Shown: one piece after another, positions 1 to 7,921 of the stretch
How positions within the stretch are numbered: the stretch's first letter is position 1
How the letters are laid out: each line of letters starts with the position of its first letter
Assembly (NCBI GenBank): GCA_903902915.1
Contig: CAIUWR010000065.1
Span: 1-64,000 of the forward strand
Reading direction: 5' to 3'
DNA length: 64,000 bases
From: an uncultured Hyphomicrobiales bacterium
Lineage (GTDB): Bacteria > Pseudomonadota > Alphaproteobacteria > Rhizobiales > Beijerinckiaceae
Program-made: the position numbers and the translations under genes
The notes under the pieces: generated by a model
Told to the model about the DNA's origin: nothing
What the model saw: the letters and a program-made list of their open reading frames with translations, nothing else
The model's database searches: none

Positions 1-276
1 AAGCTGACGCAGGTCGGCAGGTGAATAATCGGTCCGAAGTGGCAGGGCTGATGGCATGGCGCGAATCTCCTCGCGCCAAGGGAATCAGAACTTGAACTTC
101 AGGGGAATCCCCAATGAGTCAGGTCAACGCGCCGTTGGTATAAAAGGACCGCGATTGATCGAGACCATAAGTCAAGCTCAAGTTTAGACGTGATTTTATT
201 AGTCTAATCAAGTCTTATATTTTCGATGAATCCAAAATCCGCAACGTCATGTCATCAGACTGAAGTAATACAAATG
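1..276. other. Intergenic region at the window edge, no gene seen
   Basis: No convincing coding frame is visible here. A perfect 8-bp hairpin (TGGCGCGA / TCGCGCCA with a 6-nt loop) lies at 57-78 without a following T-run, so it is not an obvious terminator. From about 160 to 275 the sequence turns AT-rich compared with the rest of the window, which fits a promoter region for the downstream His-rich gene, but no clear -35/-10 pair stands out. Confidence 0.5.
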
Positions 277-324
277 CTACTAACGCCTCGTTAGGCTACT
301 AAACCTTAACGAGGATAGTAAGAC
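277..324 (+). promoter_or_regulatory. Leader with two mutually exclusive hairpins covering the Shine-Dalgarno
   Basis: Hairpin A pairs CTAACG (280-285) with CGTTAG (289-294) around a 3-nt loop. Hairpin B pairs CCTCGTTAGG (286-295) with CCTTAACGAGG (304-314), ten pairs with one bulged T. Both use bases 289-294, so only one can form. Hairpin B buries the GAGGA (311-315) that acts as ribosome binding site for the ATG at 325. GCTACTAA also occurs twice, 18 bp apart (277 and 295), so a DNA operator is an alternative reading. That it regulates translation is inference. Confidence 0.5.
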
Positions 325-573
325 ATGACAACGAAACATGAGCATGAAGTTCATCACACCGCCGCCGTAGACCATCGTCAGGCTGCGCATCACTTTGAAG
401 CTGCCGCCAAGCACCAGCTTCTGGCGGCGGAAGCCGATGACAAGGATGACGAAGTTGTCGCGGCTCATCACGCTTACCTCGCTTACGGCCATCAGCTTCA
501 GGCCATCCATTTCGCCGAAAAGGCCGCGATCGAAGACGAGTCTGTCGATCACGACGATGTCGATCACGGCTAA
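325..573 (+). CDS. Small histidine-rich acidic protein
   Basis: An 82-residue protein with 14 histidines, many paired (HH) and spaced through Ala/Glu-rich helices, ending in an Asp/His tail (VDHDDVDHG). The pattern of HH, AA and KH with a GHxLxAIHxAEKAA segment resembles short His-rich proteins common in Rhizobiales and Burkholderiales, whose function is not established; metal binding or buffering is plausible from composition only. No signal peptide or membrane segment is seen, so it is probably cytoplasmic. The start is supported by GAGGA 9 bases upstream. It is monocistronic, preceded by a structured leader and followed by a strong terminator. The overlapping ORF at 395 is a shadow. Confidence 0.75.
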   Translation: MTTKHEHEVHHTAAVDHRQAAHHFEAAAKHQLLAAEADDKDDEVVAAHHAYLAYGHQLQAIHFAEKAAIEDESVDHDDVDHG

Positions 574-599
574 TTTTCAGAGATAATCATAAAAATATT

Positions 600-637
600 G
601 GGTACGGCGGATGCAAATCTTCCGTACCCATTTTTTT
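600..637 (+). terminator. Rho-independent terminator of the His-rich gene
   Basis: A perfect 8-bp stem, GGGTACGG (600-607) with CCGTACCC (622-629), is followed by A and seven Ts (631-637). It lies 27 bases after the stop codon at 573. Confidence 0.9.
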
Positions 638-670
638 AAAGCGGTATCCGATCAATTTGCATGGAACTGG

Positions 671-872
671 CGACACCATGACATGACGAACACGGGAGGG
701 GCGACGTCTCGTCGCCCTCGCTGCCGGGCGGGACGACGTCCTCGTCGTCCCCATGTCGACGCGCCGGAGCCCGACCATTCATGGGGAACCAGGGCGACGG
801 GACGTCGCCCCGCCCGATGTGGACGACGAGACGTCGTCCCTCCTGGGTTCGGTACACCATGATCGGATGTCG
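671..872. repeat. About 200-bp imperfect palindrome composed of four hairpins (REP/BIME- or MITE-like)
   Basis: Four hairpins follow one another: GGGCGACG-TCT-CGTCGCCC (699-717), GGGACGACG-TCCT-CGTCGTCCC (730-751), GGGCGACG-GGA-CGTCGCCC (792-810) and GGACGACG-AGA-CGTCGTCC (821-839). The outer pair and the inner pair mirror each other about an axis near 768-771. CCCCATG (749-755) faces CATGGGG (780-786), and the symmetry extends weakly to CGACA (671) and TGTCG (872). Where mirrored hairpins differ, both arms change together (GC to AT), so pairing is preserved. It ends next to the stop codon of the hydrolase at 875. Read as a BIME or decayed MITE by inference; copies elsewhere were not checked. 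Confidence 0.65.
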
Positions 873-874
873 CT

Positions 875-1969
875 CTAGGCGCTCAAGGTCGACTGATCGC
901 CGACCACCGTCGCCTCCAACCACGTCCGCGCCACTTCCGCGATCTGCGCATTGTTCTTCTCGATCATCATCATGTGCCCATTGCCATGAATGCCGAGATC
1001 CGCGAGGCGGATGTAGGTCGTCTTCATCACGCCCGCCTGACGAAGATAACGCACGGTGCAGTGATCGAAGGGCGCGTGATAGGAGGCCTCCGCCTCCACC
1101 ACCAGCACCGGAATATTCTGCAAATTCTTCAACTTGCGCGCGGGCTCGGCCTGTTCCCAGCAGCGCGCCCGGTCCGGCGCCTCGGGCGTCTCCTGCCGCA
1201 CGAATGTCAGATCCTGCGGCGCGGCGAGCGGCGGGTCATAGGTCAGCGGCGGGGCCGTCAATCCGTAGGGTTTGGTGAAGGGGCCGTCCTCGAACCATTC
1301 GGGCGCGCCCTTGGTCACATTGTCGAAGACCGGCGGGCCAGAGGGCTCCATGGCGACGATGGCCTTCACCAGTTCTGGCCGGGCGTCGGCGATGAGCCAG
1401 CCGAACGTGCCGGATTGCGAATGGGTGAAGAGGATCGCGGGGCCGATCTTGTCGAGCAGGGCGACGCCCGCGTCGCGATTGAGTTCCTGCTGGCGGGGGA
1501 AGCTGGCCAGCGAGGGGAAATTCTGCGCGAAATATTGGTCGAATACCGGATCGCCTTCGACGCCGTCGCCCGGCCATTGGGTGTGCAGTTCAGCCTGCGG
1601 CCAGAGCTTGTAGCGTTCGGGCGCGGTGAATTGTTGCTGCACCCGGCGCACGGGCTGGCGCGATTGCTCGCCGGTCTCGCGCAGATGCGGCGAACGGGCG
1701 CGCGAGGGCTGATCCACCACATAGACCGCATAGCCAGCGCGCAGGAAGAACTGCCGCCAGCCTTCGCGCCCATCGGGCGTGCCCGTATAATTGAGGCCGC
1801 TCTGTCCACCGCCCGAGAACATCACCAGCGGCAGCGCCTGGGTGCGCTGGGCGGGGATCTGGAATTCGACATACATCTGGCCGGTGAGAAAGCGCCCGTC
1901 GGGATGATCCTCATAACGCCCGCCGACGAAGAAATAGCCCTGTTCGGCGATGCTGATCGCGTCAGCCAT
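875..1969 (-). CDS. Alpha/beta hydrolase (esterase-like)
   Basis: A 364-residue hydrolase of the alpha/beta fold. An oxyanion-loop-like GGGQSG segment occurs near residue 54. A nucleophile elbow THSQS near residues 182-186 resembles the GHSQG motif of esterases, with the first Ser as probable nucleophile. A late His-rich motif, GIHGNGHMMM, probably supplies the catalytic His. No signal peptide is visible. The start at 1969 (MADAIS) is preferred over 1990 because AGGAAAC lies just upstream of it. It sits directly downstream of a TRAP solute-binding protein and may share its transcript, suggesting a role in degrading an imported ester or lactone. Substrate unknown. Confidence 0.75.
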   Translation of the reverse strand: MADAISIAEQGYFFVGGRYEDHPDGRFLTGQMYVEFQIPAQRTQALPLVMFSGGGQSGLNYTGTPDGREGWRQFFLRAGYAVYVVDQPSRARSPHLRETGEQSRQPVRRVQQQFTAPERYKLWPQAELHTQWPGDGVEGDPVFDQYFAQNFPSLASFPRQQELNRDAGVALLDKIGPAILFTHSQSGTFGWLIADARPELVKAIVAMEPSGPPVFDNVTKGAPEWFEDGPFTKPYGLTAPPLTYDPPLAAPQDLTFVRQETPEAPDRARCWEQAEPARKLKNLQNIPVLVVEAEASYHAPFDHCTVRYLRQAGVMKTTYIRLADLGIHGNGHMMMIEKNNAQIAEVARTWLEATVVGDQSTLSA

Positions 1970-2030
1970 GTTTCCTGCCCCCGTGTTCATTCAGGGGCGA
2001 CACTATCACGCTGTCATTTCACGTAAACCA

Positions 2031-3119
2031 TCAGCCCTTGGCGCGCTGGCGGATGATGAAATTGTCGTAGGGATATTCCGCCACCTGCCACCACACATAT
2101 TGCTCGTTGCGGAAACTCATATAGGCGTCATAGACGCGCTGGAACGCAGGATCGGCGGCGCCCGCCTCGCGAAACTCCGCCACGGACGCCTGCCAGCAGG
2201 CCTCCATCACATCCTGCGGAAAGGCCCGCAGCTTGGCGCCCGCCTCGACAAGGCGGCGCACCGCCTGCGGATTGAGCGCATCATAACGGGCCAGCACGTC
2301 GGCGTTGGCGAGTTCGGCGGCGGCGCGCACCACGGTCTGGTAGGTCTTGGGCAGCGCGTTCCATTTGGCGAGATTGAAGGCGAGGTGGATCGCCATGCTG
2401 CCCTGCCACCAGCCCGGATAATAATACCAGGGCGCGACACGCACGAGCGACAGCTTCTCATCGTCAATGGGCGAGACCCAGCCAGCCGCATCCAGCGCGC
2501 CGCTCTCGAAGGCGCCCGCGATCTGCGCGCGCGAGGCGCCCGTGGGGATCACCCCCAGCCGCGTCAGCATTTTGCCCGCAAGGCCGGAGACGCGGAACTT
2601 GAGGCCCCGCATGTCCGCCACCGAGCGCAGCTCGTTGCGGAACCAGCCCCCCATCTGGCAGCCGGTGTTGCCGGCGGGCAGTGCGAAAAGCTCCTGCTCG
2701 ACCAGCAATTCATTCACCAGATCGGTCCCCCCGCCGTGCCGGAAGAAGGCGTTCTGCTCGCGCGCGTTCATGCCGAAGGGCACGCCGGTGGCGAAGACGA
2801 GCGCGGGCTGCACGCCCCAATGGTAGAAAAGCGCGGTCTGCGCGCAATCGGCCTTGCCGCTCTTCACTGCATCCAGAACCTCGAGCGGAGGGACGATTTC
2901 CCCTGCGGGATAAAGCTCGATGGTGAAACGCCCGTTGGTCATGTCGCGCACGGCGTCCGCGAAGGTCTGGGCGCCCGACCAGATCGTGTCCAGCGTCGTG
3001 GGAAAGCTGGAGGTGAGCTTCCAGGCGATGGTTGGCGCGCTCTGGGCGATGGCGGGCGCCGCCATCGCGACGCCAGCGCCAGCCACGCCAGCCCCTGTCA
3101 GAAATTCACGACGCTTCAT
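2031..3119 (-). CDS. TRAP transporter solute-binding protein (DctP family), Tat-exported
   Basis: A 362-residue periplasmic binding protein of the TRAP DctP/DctP7 type. The N-terminus MKRREFLTGAGVAGAGVAMA is a twin-arginine signal ending near APAIAQS. The mature part has family features: WKLTSSFP, a GRFTIELYPAGEIVPP stretch, and a WVSPIDDEKL segment of the type used by TRAP binding proteins for organic acids and amides. The start at 3119 rather than 3161 follows from the Tat signal and from GAGGGG just upstream. No DctQ or DctM membrane subunits lie beside it, so it is an orphan here and must use permeases elsewhere. The ligand is unknown. Confidence 0.9.
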   Translation of the reverse strand: MKRREFLTGAGVAGAGVAMAAPAIAQSAPTIAWKLTSSFPTTLDTIWSGAQTFADAVRDMTNGRFTIELYPAGEIVPPLEVLDAVKSGKADCAQTALFYHWGVQPALVFATGVPFGMNAREQNAFFRHGGGTDLVNELLVEQELFALPAGNTGCQMGGWFRNELRSVADMRGLKFRVSGLAGKMLTRLGVIPTGASRAQIAGAFESGALDAAGWVSPIDDEKLSLVRVAPWYYYPGWWQGSMAIHLAFNLAKWNALPKTYQTVVRAAAELANADVLARYDALNPQAVRRLVEAGAKLRAFPQDVMEACWQASVAEFREAGAADPAFQRVYDAYMSFRNEQYVWWQVAEYPYDNFIIRQRAKG

Positions 3120-3200
3120 GGCAACCCCTCGACCGCACCGACTCACACTGTCGCACAACAAAGATAAAAGTATGCCGATGAAAGAAATTGGCCTGAAGGT

Positions 3201-4301
3201 TCACTCAATCACAATTTTCGGGAAGGCCCGTGGCGCGCCGTCCTCAAGGCTGAGCATCACTGATCGCGCGATGGATTTATAGATGGCCGCATGGGCGCCG
3301 TCGGGCTCCACGGCGGCGACCGGGCGGCCAGCGTCGGAATTTTCGCGAATGCTCATATGCAGCGGCACTTCCCCAAGGAAAGCAACGCCGAGCCGTTCCG
3401 CCTCGTGGCGCGCGCCGCCATGGGCGAAGACGTCGGACCGGCCGCCGCAATGGGGGCAGAGGAAATAGCTCATGTTTTCCAGCACGCCCAGGATCGGGAT
3501 GTTGACCTTCTTGAACATCGCCACCGCCCGCCGGGCGTCGATCAAGGCCAGATCCTGCGGGGTGGAGACGATCACCGCGCCCGCCAGCGGCACGGTCTGG
3601 GCCATGGTGAGCTGCGCGTCGCCGGTGCCCGGCGGCATGTCCGCCACAAGGCAATCCAGCTCGCCCCAGGACACATCGCGCATCATCTGGGTGAGGGCGG
3701 ACTGCACCATGGGGCCGCGCCAGATCATGGCGGTGTCCTCATCGACCAGAAAGCCGATGGACATGACCTTGATCCCATAGGCCTCCATCGGCCGCATGAT
3801 CTTGCCGTCCGACTCCGGCTTGCCCTTGAGGCCAAAGAGCCGGGGCATGGAGGGGCCGTAGATGTCCGCATCCAGCACGCCCACGCGCCAGCCAAGCGCG
3901 GCGAGGCCCAGCGCGAGGTTGGCGGCCGTGGTCGATTTGCCGACGCCGCCCTTGCCCGAGGCGACGGCGATGATGCGCTTGACGCCGGGAATGGCCGTCT
4001 GGCGCGCGGCGGCCTGCGCCTTCGGGCCGGGGGCCGGCGCGGCGGAAGCTGAAGCGGGGCGCTCGGAGGTGAGCGTGACGCTGACGCCGGAAACGCCCGG
4101 CAGGCCCTTCACGACCGTTTCAGCGGTGCGGCGCATGGGCTCCATGGCCATTGATTTCGCAGGATCAATGGCGATGGACAGATAGACTTTTCCCCCCACG
4201 GTCGTGAGGCCAGCGATTGCGCCCGACTGGGGCAACGGCGTCCGACCATCGGGGCCCGGAACACGGGAGAGCGCCGAAAGAACGTCTTTTTCGGTAATCA
4301 T
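3201..4301 (-). CDS. mrp: Mrp/ApbC-family iron-sulfur cluster carrier ATPase
   Basis: A 366-residue P-loop ATPase that carries Fe-S clusters to apoproteins in the cytoplasm. An N-terminal MIP18-like domain (about 1-85) is joined by an Ala/Pro-rich linker to the ATPase. The ATPase has the deviant Walker A GKGGVGKSTTAANLA, DADIYGPSMPRLFG, and MPPGTGDAQLT. The CPHCGG CxxC that bridges the cluster in the dimer is present. The start at 4301 (MITEKDVLS) has an AGGA upstream; the ORF's longer N-terminus is unlikely. Length and layout are typical of the alphaproteobacterial family. It is divergent from the pseudo-caspase gene. Confidence 0.95.
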   Translation of the reverse strand: MITEKDVLSALSRVPGPDGRTPLPQSGAIAGLTTVGGKVYLSIAIDPAKSMAMEPMRRTAETVVKGLPGVSGVSVTLTSERPASASAAPAPGPKAQAAARQTAIPGVKRIIAVASGKGGVGKSTTAANLALGLAALGWRVGVLDADIYGPSMPRLFGLKGKPESDGKIMRPMEAYGIKVMSIGFLVDEDTAMIWRGPMVQSALTQMMRDVSWGELDCLVADMPPGTGDAQLTMAQTVPLAGAVIVSTPQDLALIDARRAVAMFKKVNIPILGVLENMSYFLCPHCGGRSDVFAHGGARHEAERLGVAFLGEVPLHMSIRENSDAGRPVAAVEPDGAHAAIYKSIARSVMLSLEDGAPRAFPKIVIE

Positions 4302-4438
4302 GGGAGTCCTCATGCTGCTCAAGCAGCGATAACAGCGCGCCTTGGGCCGGGTCAACGAAGCGATATGGACCTTCAGCCTGCGTTCAGCCACAAAGGACTG
4401 GTTAAGAGATCGCTAACGTCGTTCACACTTGGTGAGAC

Positions 4439-6937
4439 ATGCAGAGATTTGCACGGATTTTGACCGCAATTCTGGCCATTTTCGCCCTTCTTGGCGAAAC
4501 GCTGGCTCCCGCAGGCGCGCAAAGCGCAGCCCCGCCAGCTGAAGCGCGATTCGCTTTCGTCATCGGCAATGACGGCTATGAGGGCGCGCCCCTGCCGACC
4601 GCGGCCAATGATGCGGGTCTTGTGGCGGAGACCCTGCGCGGCGCTGGCTTCGACATCACCGGCGCCCGCAACCTCGATCAGGACACGCTGCGCGCCTCCT
4701 ATCGCGAATTCATCGACAAGGTGGCCGCCGCCGGACCCAACGCGGTCTCCGCCGTCTATCTCTCCGGCTATGGGCTGCAAGTCGAGGGCGAAAACTATCT
4801 CGTGCCCGTCGGCGCCCGCGTGCAGCGCGACGCCGATGTCTCGCTCAACGCCATCCGCATCTCCGACATGACCCGGGCGCTTGGCGGCCAGCCCGGCCGC
4901 GCGCATATGGTGATGCTCGATCTGGCCTATGACGGGCCTTTCGGCAAACAGGGCCAGCCGCTGGCGCCCGGCCTCGCCATCGTGGAGCCGGACCCCAATA
5001 CATTGATCAGCTTCAACACCGCGCCAGGCGCCTTTGCGCCCATTCCCAAAGGAAATTATGGGCCCTATGCGCAGGCGATTTCGGAAACCTTCCGCATCGC
5101 GGGCCTGCCCGTGGACGACGTTTTCGCACGGGTGCGCACCCGCACCGCCGAACTGAGCACGAGCGCGCAGGTGCCCTGGGACGCCAGCAGGATGGATCCG
5201 ACCTTCCAGTTGATGGAGCGCACAGCCGACGCTCCCGCCCTGCCGGTGAGTCCTGCGCAAATCATGGAGGCCCGCCACAGGCCCATACGGGACTTCAGCG
5301 AGGCGGAGGCCTACGCGGCGGCGCTGGATCGCGACACGATCGAAGCCTATCAGGACTTCCTCGGCGCCTATCCGCACAGCCCCTACGCAAAGACCGTGCG
5401 CGGCCTTCTGGCGGCGCGGCGCGAGTCGCTGACCTGGCGCCGCTCGGCCGTCGCCAATACGCCCAACGCCTATTGGTCCTATCTGGAGCGCTATCCGCGC
5501 GGTCCCCATGCGCCCGACGCGCGGCGCAGGCTCGCAAGACTGGCGGCGCCCTTGCAGGCGCCCGCAGGCTTTGACGAGCTCTACTATGACGAGGCCCCGC
5601 CGCCACGCTCGGAGGACGTCTATTTCGAGGGACGCTCGCCCGATTATTTCGATGACGACGCCCTGGCGCCACCACCCCTCAGCTTCATGCCGCCGCCGCC
5701 GCTCTGGTGGGCGCCCCCGCCGCCGCCCCCGCGCGATCTGTATCGCGACGAAGTCTATTTTCTGCCCAGCCCGCATGAGCCTCCGCCACCCGAATGGGTG
5801 CGCCCACCATCCTATGTGGCGGCGCCCCCAAGGTACGAATCGGGCGGCAGCATCATTCCTTATGTGGCGATTCCCGCCGCGCTCGCGGCTGGCATCGTGG
5901 CGGGCAAGATCATCAGCGACCATCGCCGGGACGCAGGGGCTCCCGTTGGTGGGCAGCGGGCGCCGGGTGGGTTTGGCGGCCAGCCTCCCGCTGGTCAGGC
6001 CCCCGCAGCGCAGCCCTTCCTGCCGCCTGTCGCGGCCCCTCCCCGGCCGATGACGCAGATCATCCAGCAACAAGGACAGCCGAGCCAGTCTTTCGCGCCC
6101 GCGCAGCCTCGCCCGGCGGCGCCTCCGCCGCCGACGGCCGTCGGCGCCCCGCCTCCGCTCCCGTCAGCGGGCGCCCTGCCGCGCCCCGCCCAGCCGGGCG
6201 CTCAAGCTCCCGCAGCAGCGCCGCAGATCCAGCCGCAACATGCGCCCTCACCCGGCCAGCCCCTGCCCCCCGGACCGTCCGGCGCGCCGCCTGCGGGCGT
6301 CCCGCCGCGACCAAACCAGCAGGCTCTGCCGCATGCGGGGGCTTCGGCTCCATCTCCGGCTCCTGCGCAGCCAGGCTTCCGGACGCAGCAAGCGACCCCC
6401 GGCGTTTCCGCGCCGCCTGCGGCAGTGGCGCCGCCCCCGGCTGGCGCCTTGCCGCGACCCTCTGGCGACGCGCGGCCCACGCCGCCCCCACATGCTCCGT
6501 CCGCGCAACCCCTCGCGCAGCCGCAGCCCGTGCGGCCAGCGATCCAGAGCCCGCCGTCTCAGGCGCCTGCGCCCACCGTCCAGCCGCGACCGGCCCCTCC
6601 CGTCCAACCGGCTTCACCGCCCCCGGCGCAGCAGCAGCAACAGCAGTTGCTCCAGCGTCAGCAACAAGAGCAGCAGCAAAGGGCGCAGGAGCAGCAGCGC
6701 GCTCAGGAGCAGCAACGCGCACAACAACAGCAACAGCAAGCCGAGCAGCAGCGCCGCGCTCAAGAACAGCAACGCGCCCAGCAAATGCAGATGCAGCAAC
6801 AACAGCAGCAGCAGCAGCAGCGCGCTCAGGAACAGCAACGCGCCCAGCAGGCCGAACAGCAGCGCAAGGCGCAGGAGCAGCAGAAGGCCAAACCGGCCAA
6901 CTGCGGCAATCCTGGCCAGCCCGCCTGTCCCCGGTAA
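4439..6937 (+). CDS. Secreted pseudo-caspase (C14 fold without catalytic residues) with Pro/Gln-rich tail
   Basis: An 832-residue envelope protein. Residues 1-28 form a signal peptide ending in APAGAQS. Residues about 36-250 form a caspase/metacaspase-like domain (FAFVIGNDGY, NYLVPVGA), but the catalytic His of the usual SGHG is Tyr111 (SGYG) and the Cys of the usual LDACRDNPF is Ala163 (LDLAYDGPF). It should therefore be inactive as a protease. Next come helical repeats (YPHSPYAKTVRGLLA; YPRGPHAPDARRRLARL), Pro-rich stretches, a hydrophobic segment near 471-492, a long Pro/Ala-rich linker, and a Gln-rich predicted coiled coil (about 730-818) ending in CGNPGQPACPR. Function unknown; a scaffold or binding role is inferred. 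Confidence 0.85.
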   Translation: MQRFARILTAILAIFALLGETLAPAGAQSAAPPAEARFAFVIGNDGYEGAPLPTAANDAGLVAETLRGAGFDITGARNLDQDTLRASYREFIDKVAAAGPNAVSAVYLSGYGLQVEGENYLVPVGARVQRDADVSLNAIRISDMTRALGGQPGRAHMVMLDLAYDGPFGKQGQPLAPGLAIVEPDPNTLISFNTAPGAFAPIPKGNYGPYAQAISETFRIAGLPVDDVFARVRTRTAELSTSAQVPWDASRMDPTFQLMERTADAPALPVSPAQIMEARHRPIRDFSEAEAYAAALDRDTIEAYQDFLGAYPHSPYAKTVRGLLAARRESLTWRRSAVANTPNAYWSYLERYPRGPHAPDARRRLARLAAPLQAPAGFDELYYDEAPPPRSEDVYFEGRSPDYFDDDALAPPPLSFMPPPPLWWAPPPPPPRDLYRDEVYFLPSPHEPPPPEWVRPPSYVAAPPRYESGGSIIPYVAIPAALAAGIVAGKIISDHRRDAGAPVGGQRAPGGFGGQPPAGQAPAAQPFLPPVAAPPRPMTQIIQQQGQPSQSFAPAQPRPAAPPPPTAVGAPPPLPSAGALPRPAQPGAQAPAAAPQIQPQHAPSPGQPLPPGPSGAPPAGVPPRPNQQALPHAGASAPSPAPAQPGFRTQQATPGVSAPPAAVAPPPAGALPRPSGDARPTPPPHAPSAQPLAQPQPVRPAIQSPPSQAPAPTVQPRPAPPVQPASPPPAQQQQQQLLQRQQQEQQQRAQEQQRAQEQQRAQQQQQQAEQQRRAQEQQRAQQMQMQQQQQQQQQRAQEQQRAQQAEQQRKAQEQQKAKPANCGNPGQPACPR

Positions 6938-6952
6938 GCGTCGCCAAAATGC

Positions 6953-6985
6953 AAAACGCGGCCTGCGAGGGCCGCGTTTTCTTTT
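6953..6985. terminator. Bidirectional rho-independent terminator
   Basis: A perfect 11-bp stem, AAAACGCGGCC (6953-6963) with GGCCGCGTTTT (6970-6980), is followed by TTTTCTTTT on the plus strand. The A-run on the other arm gives a T-run on the minus strand. It separates the convergent pseudo-caspase and dehydrogenase genes and can serve both. Confidence 0.9.
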
Positions 6986-7004
6986 GGAGCGATCGCTCTG
7001 ACGT

Positions 7005-7871
7005 TTATTTCAACCGCGCCAGCAGGCTCGACGTGTCCCAGCGCGCGCCGCCGATCTTCTGCACCTCGGCGTAGAACTGATCGACCAGCGCGGTGACGGG
7101 CAGTTGCGCACCGTTGCGGCGAGCCTCTTCGAGGCAAATCGCCAGGTCCTTGCGCATCCAATCGACCGCGAAGCCAAAATCGAACTTGCCCTCGTTCATG
7201 GTGCGGTAACGGTTCTCCATCTGCCAGGACTGGGCCGCGCCCTTGGAGATGACCTCGATCACCGCCTCCACATCCAGCCCCGCGCGCTGGGCGAAATGCA
7301 CGCCCTCGGACAAGGCCTGCACAAGGCCGCCGATGCAGATCTGGTTGACCATCTTGGTGAGCTGCCCGGCGCCCGACGGTCCCATGAGGCGGCAGGCGCG
7401 GGCGAAGGCGGCGATCAGCGGCTCCGCTTTCGCATAAACCGACGCATCGCCGCCGCACATGACCGTCAGCGCGCCATTCTCCGCGCCCGCCTGCCCGCCC
7501 GAGACCGGCGCGTCGATGAAGCCGAAGCCCGCAGCCAGAGCGGCGGCATGAAGCTCGCGCGCCACATCGGCGGAAGCGGTGGTGTGATCGACGAAGATGG
7601 CGCCCGCCGACATGCCCGCGAAGGCGCCGTCCGGCCCGATGGTCACCTGCCGCAGATCGTCGTCATTGCCGACGCAGGCGAAGACCACGTCCTGCTCCAG
7701 CGCCGCTTCGCGCGGGGTGGCGGCGGCGCGCCCGCCAAATTGCGCGGCCCAGGCCTGCGCCTTTGCGCCGGTGCGGTTGTAAACCGTGACCTCGTGCCCG
7801 CCCTTGACCTTGAGATGACCCGCCATGGGATAGCCCATGACGCCGAGCCCGATGAATGCGACCTTGGCCAT
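7005..7871 (-). CDS. NAD(P)-dependent beta-hydroxyacid dehydrogenase (3-hydroxyisobutyrate dehydrogenase family)
   Basis: A 288-residue cytoplasmic oxidoreductase. It has an N-terminal Rossmann motif (FIGLGVMGYPMAGHL), the substrate-binding DAPVSGGQAGAENGAL segment, and the catalytic-lysine region GAGQLTKMVNQI. These define the family of 3-hydroxyisobutyrate, tartronate semialdehyde and related beta-hydroxyacid reductases; the exact substrate cannot be read from the sequence. The start at 7871 has GGAGGGG upstream; the longer ORF from 7925 overlaps mobA and is unlikely. It lies 50 bp downstream of mobA on the same strand. Confidence 0.9.
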   Translation of the reverse strand: MAKVAFIGLGVMGYPMAGHLKVKGGHEVTVYNRTGAKAQAWAAQFGGRAAATPREAALEQDVVFACVGNDDDLRQVTIGPDGAFAGMSAGAIFVDHTTASADVARELHAAALAAGFGFIDAPVSGGQAGAENGALTVMCGGDASVYAKAEPLIAAFARACRLMGPSGAGQLTKMVNQICIGGLVQALSEGVHFAQRAGLDVEAVIEVISKGAAQSWQMENRYRTMNEGKFDFGFAVDWMRKDLAICLEEARRNGAQLPVTALVDQFYAEVQKIGGARWDTSSLLARLK

Positions 7872-7921
7872 GCTTCGCCCCTCCAATGAGAGCGATTGCT
7901 TCCCACAAAGGCCGCGACGCA

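Noticed and set aside
1950-3167. 405-residue plus-strand ORF
   Set aside because: Antisense to the TRAP binding protein gene, which has a Tat signal and family motifs.
4402-4418. CtrA-like half sites (TTAA-N7-CTAA) before the pseudo-caspase gene
   Set aside because: One mismatch in the second half and only one occurrence; too weak to claim a regulator site.
4373-6073. 566-residue minus-strand ORF
   Set aside because: Antisense to the pseudo-caspase gene, with no domain and the typical shadow composition.
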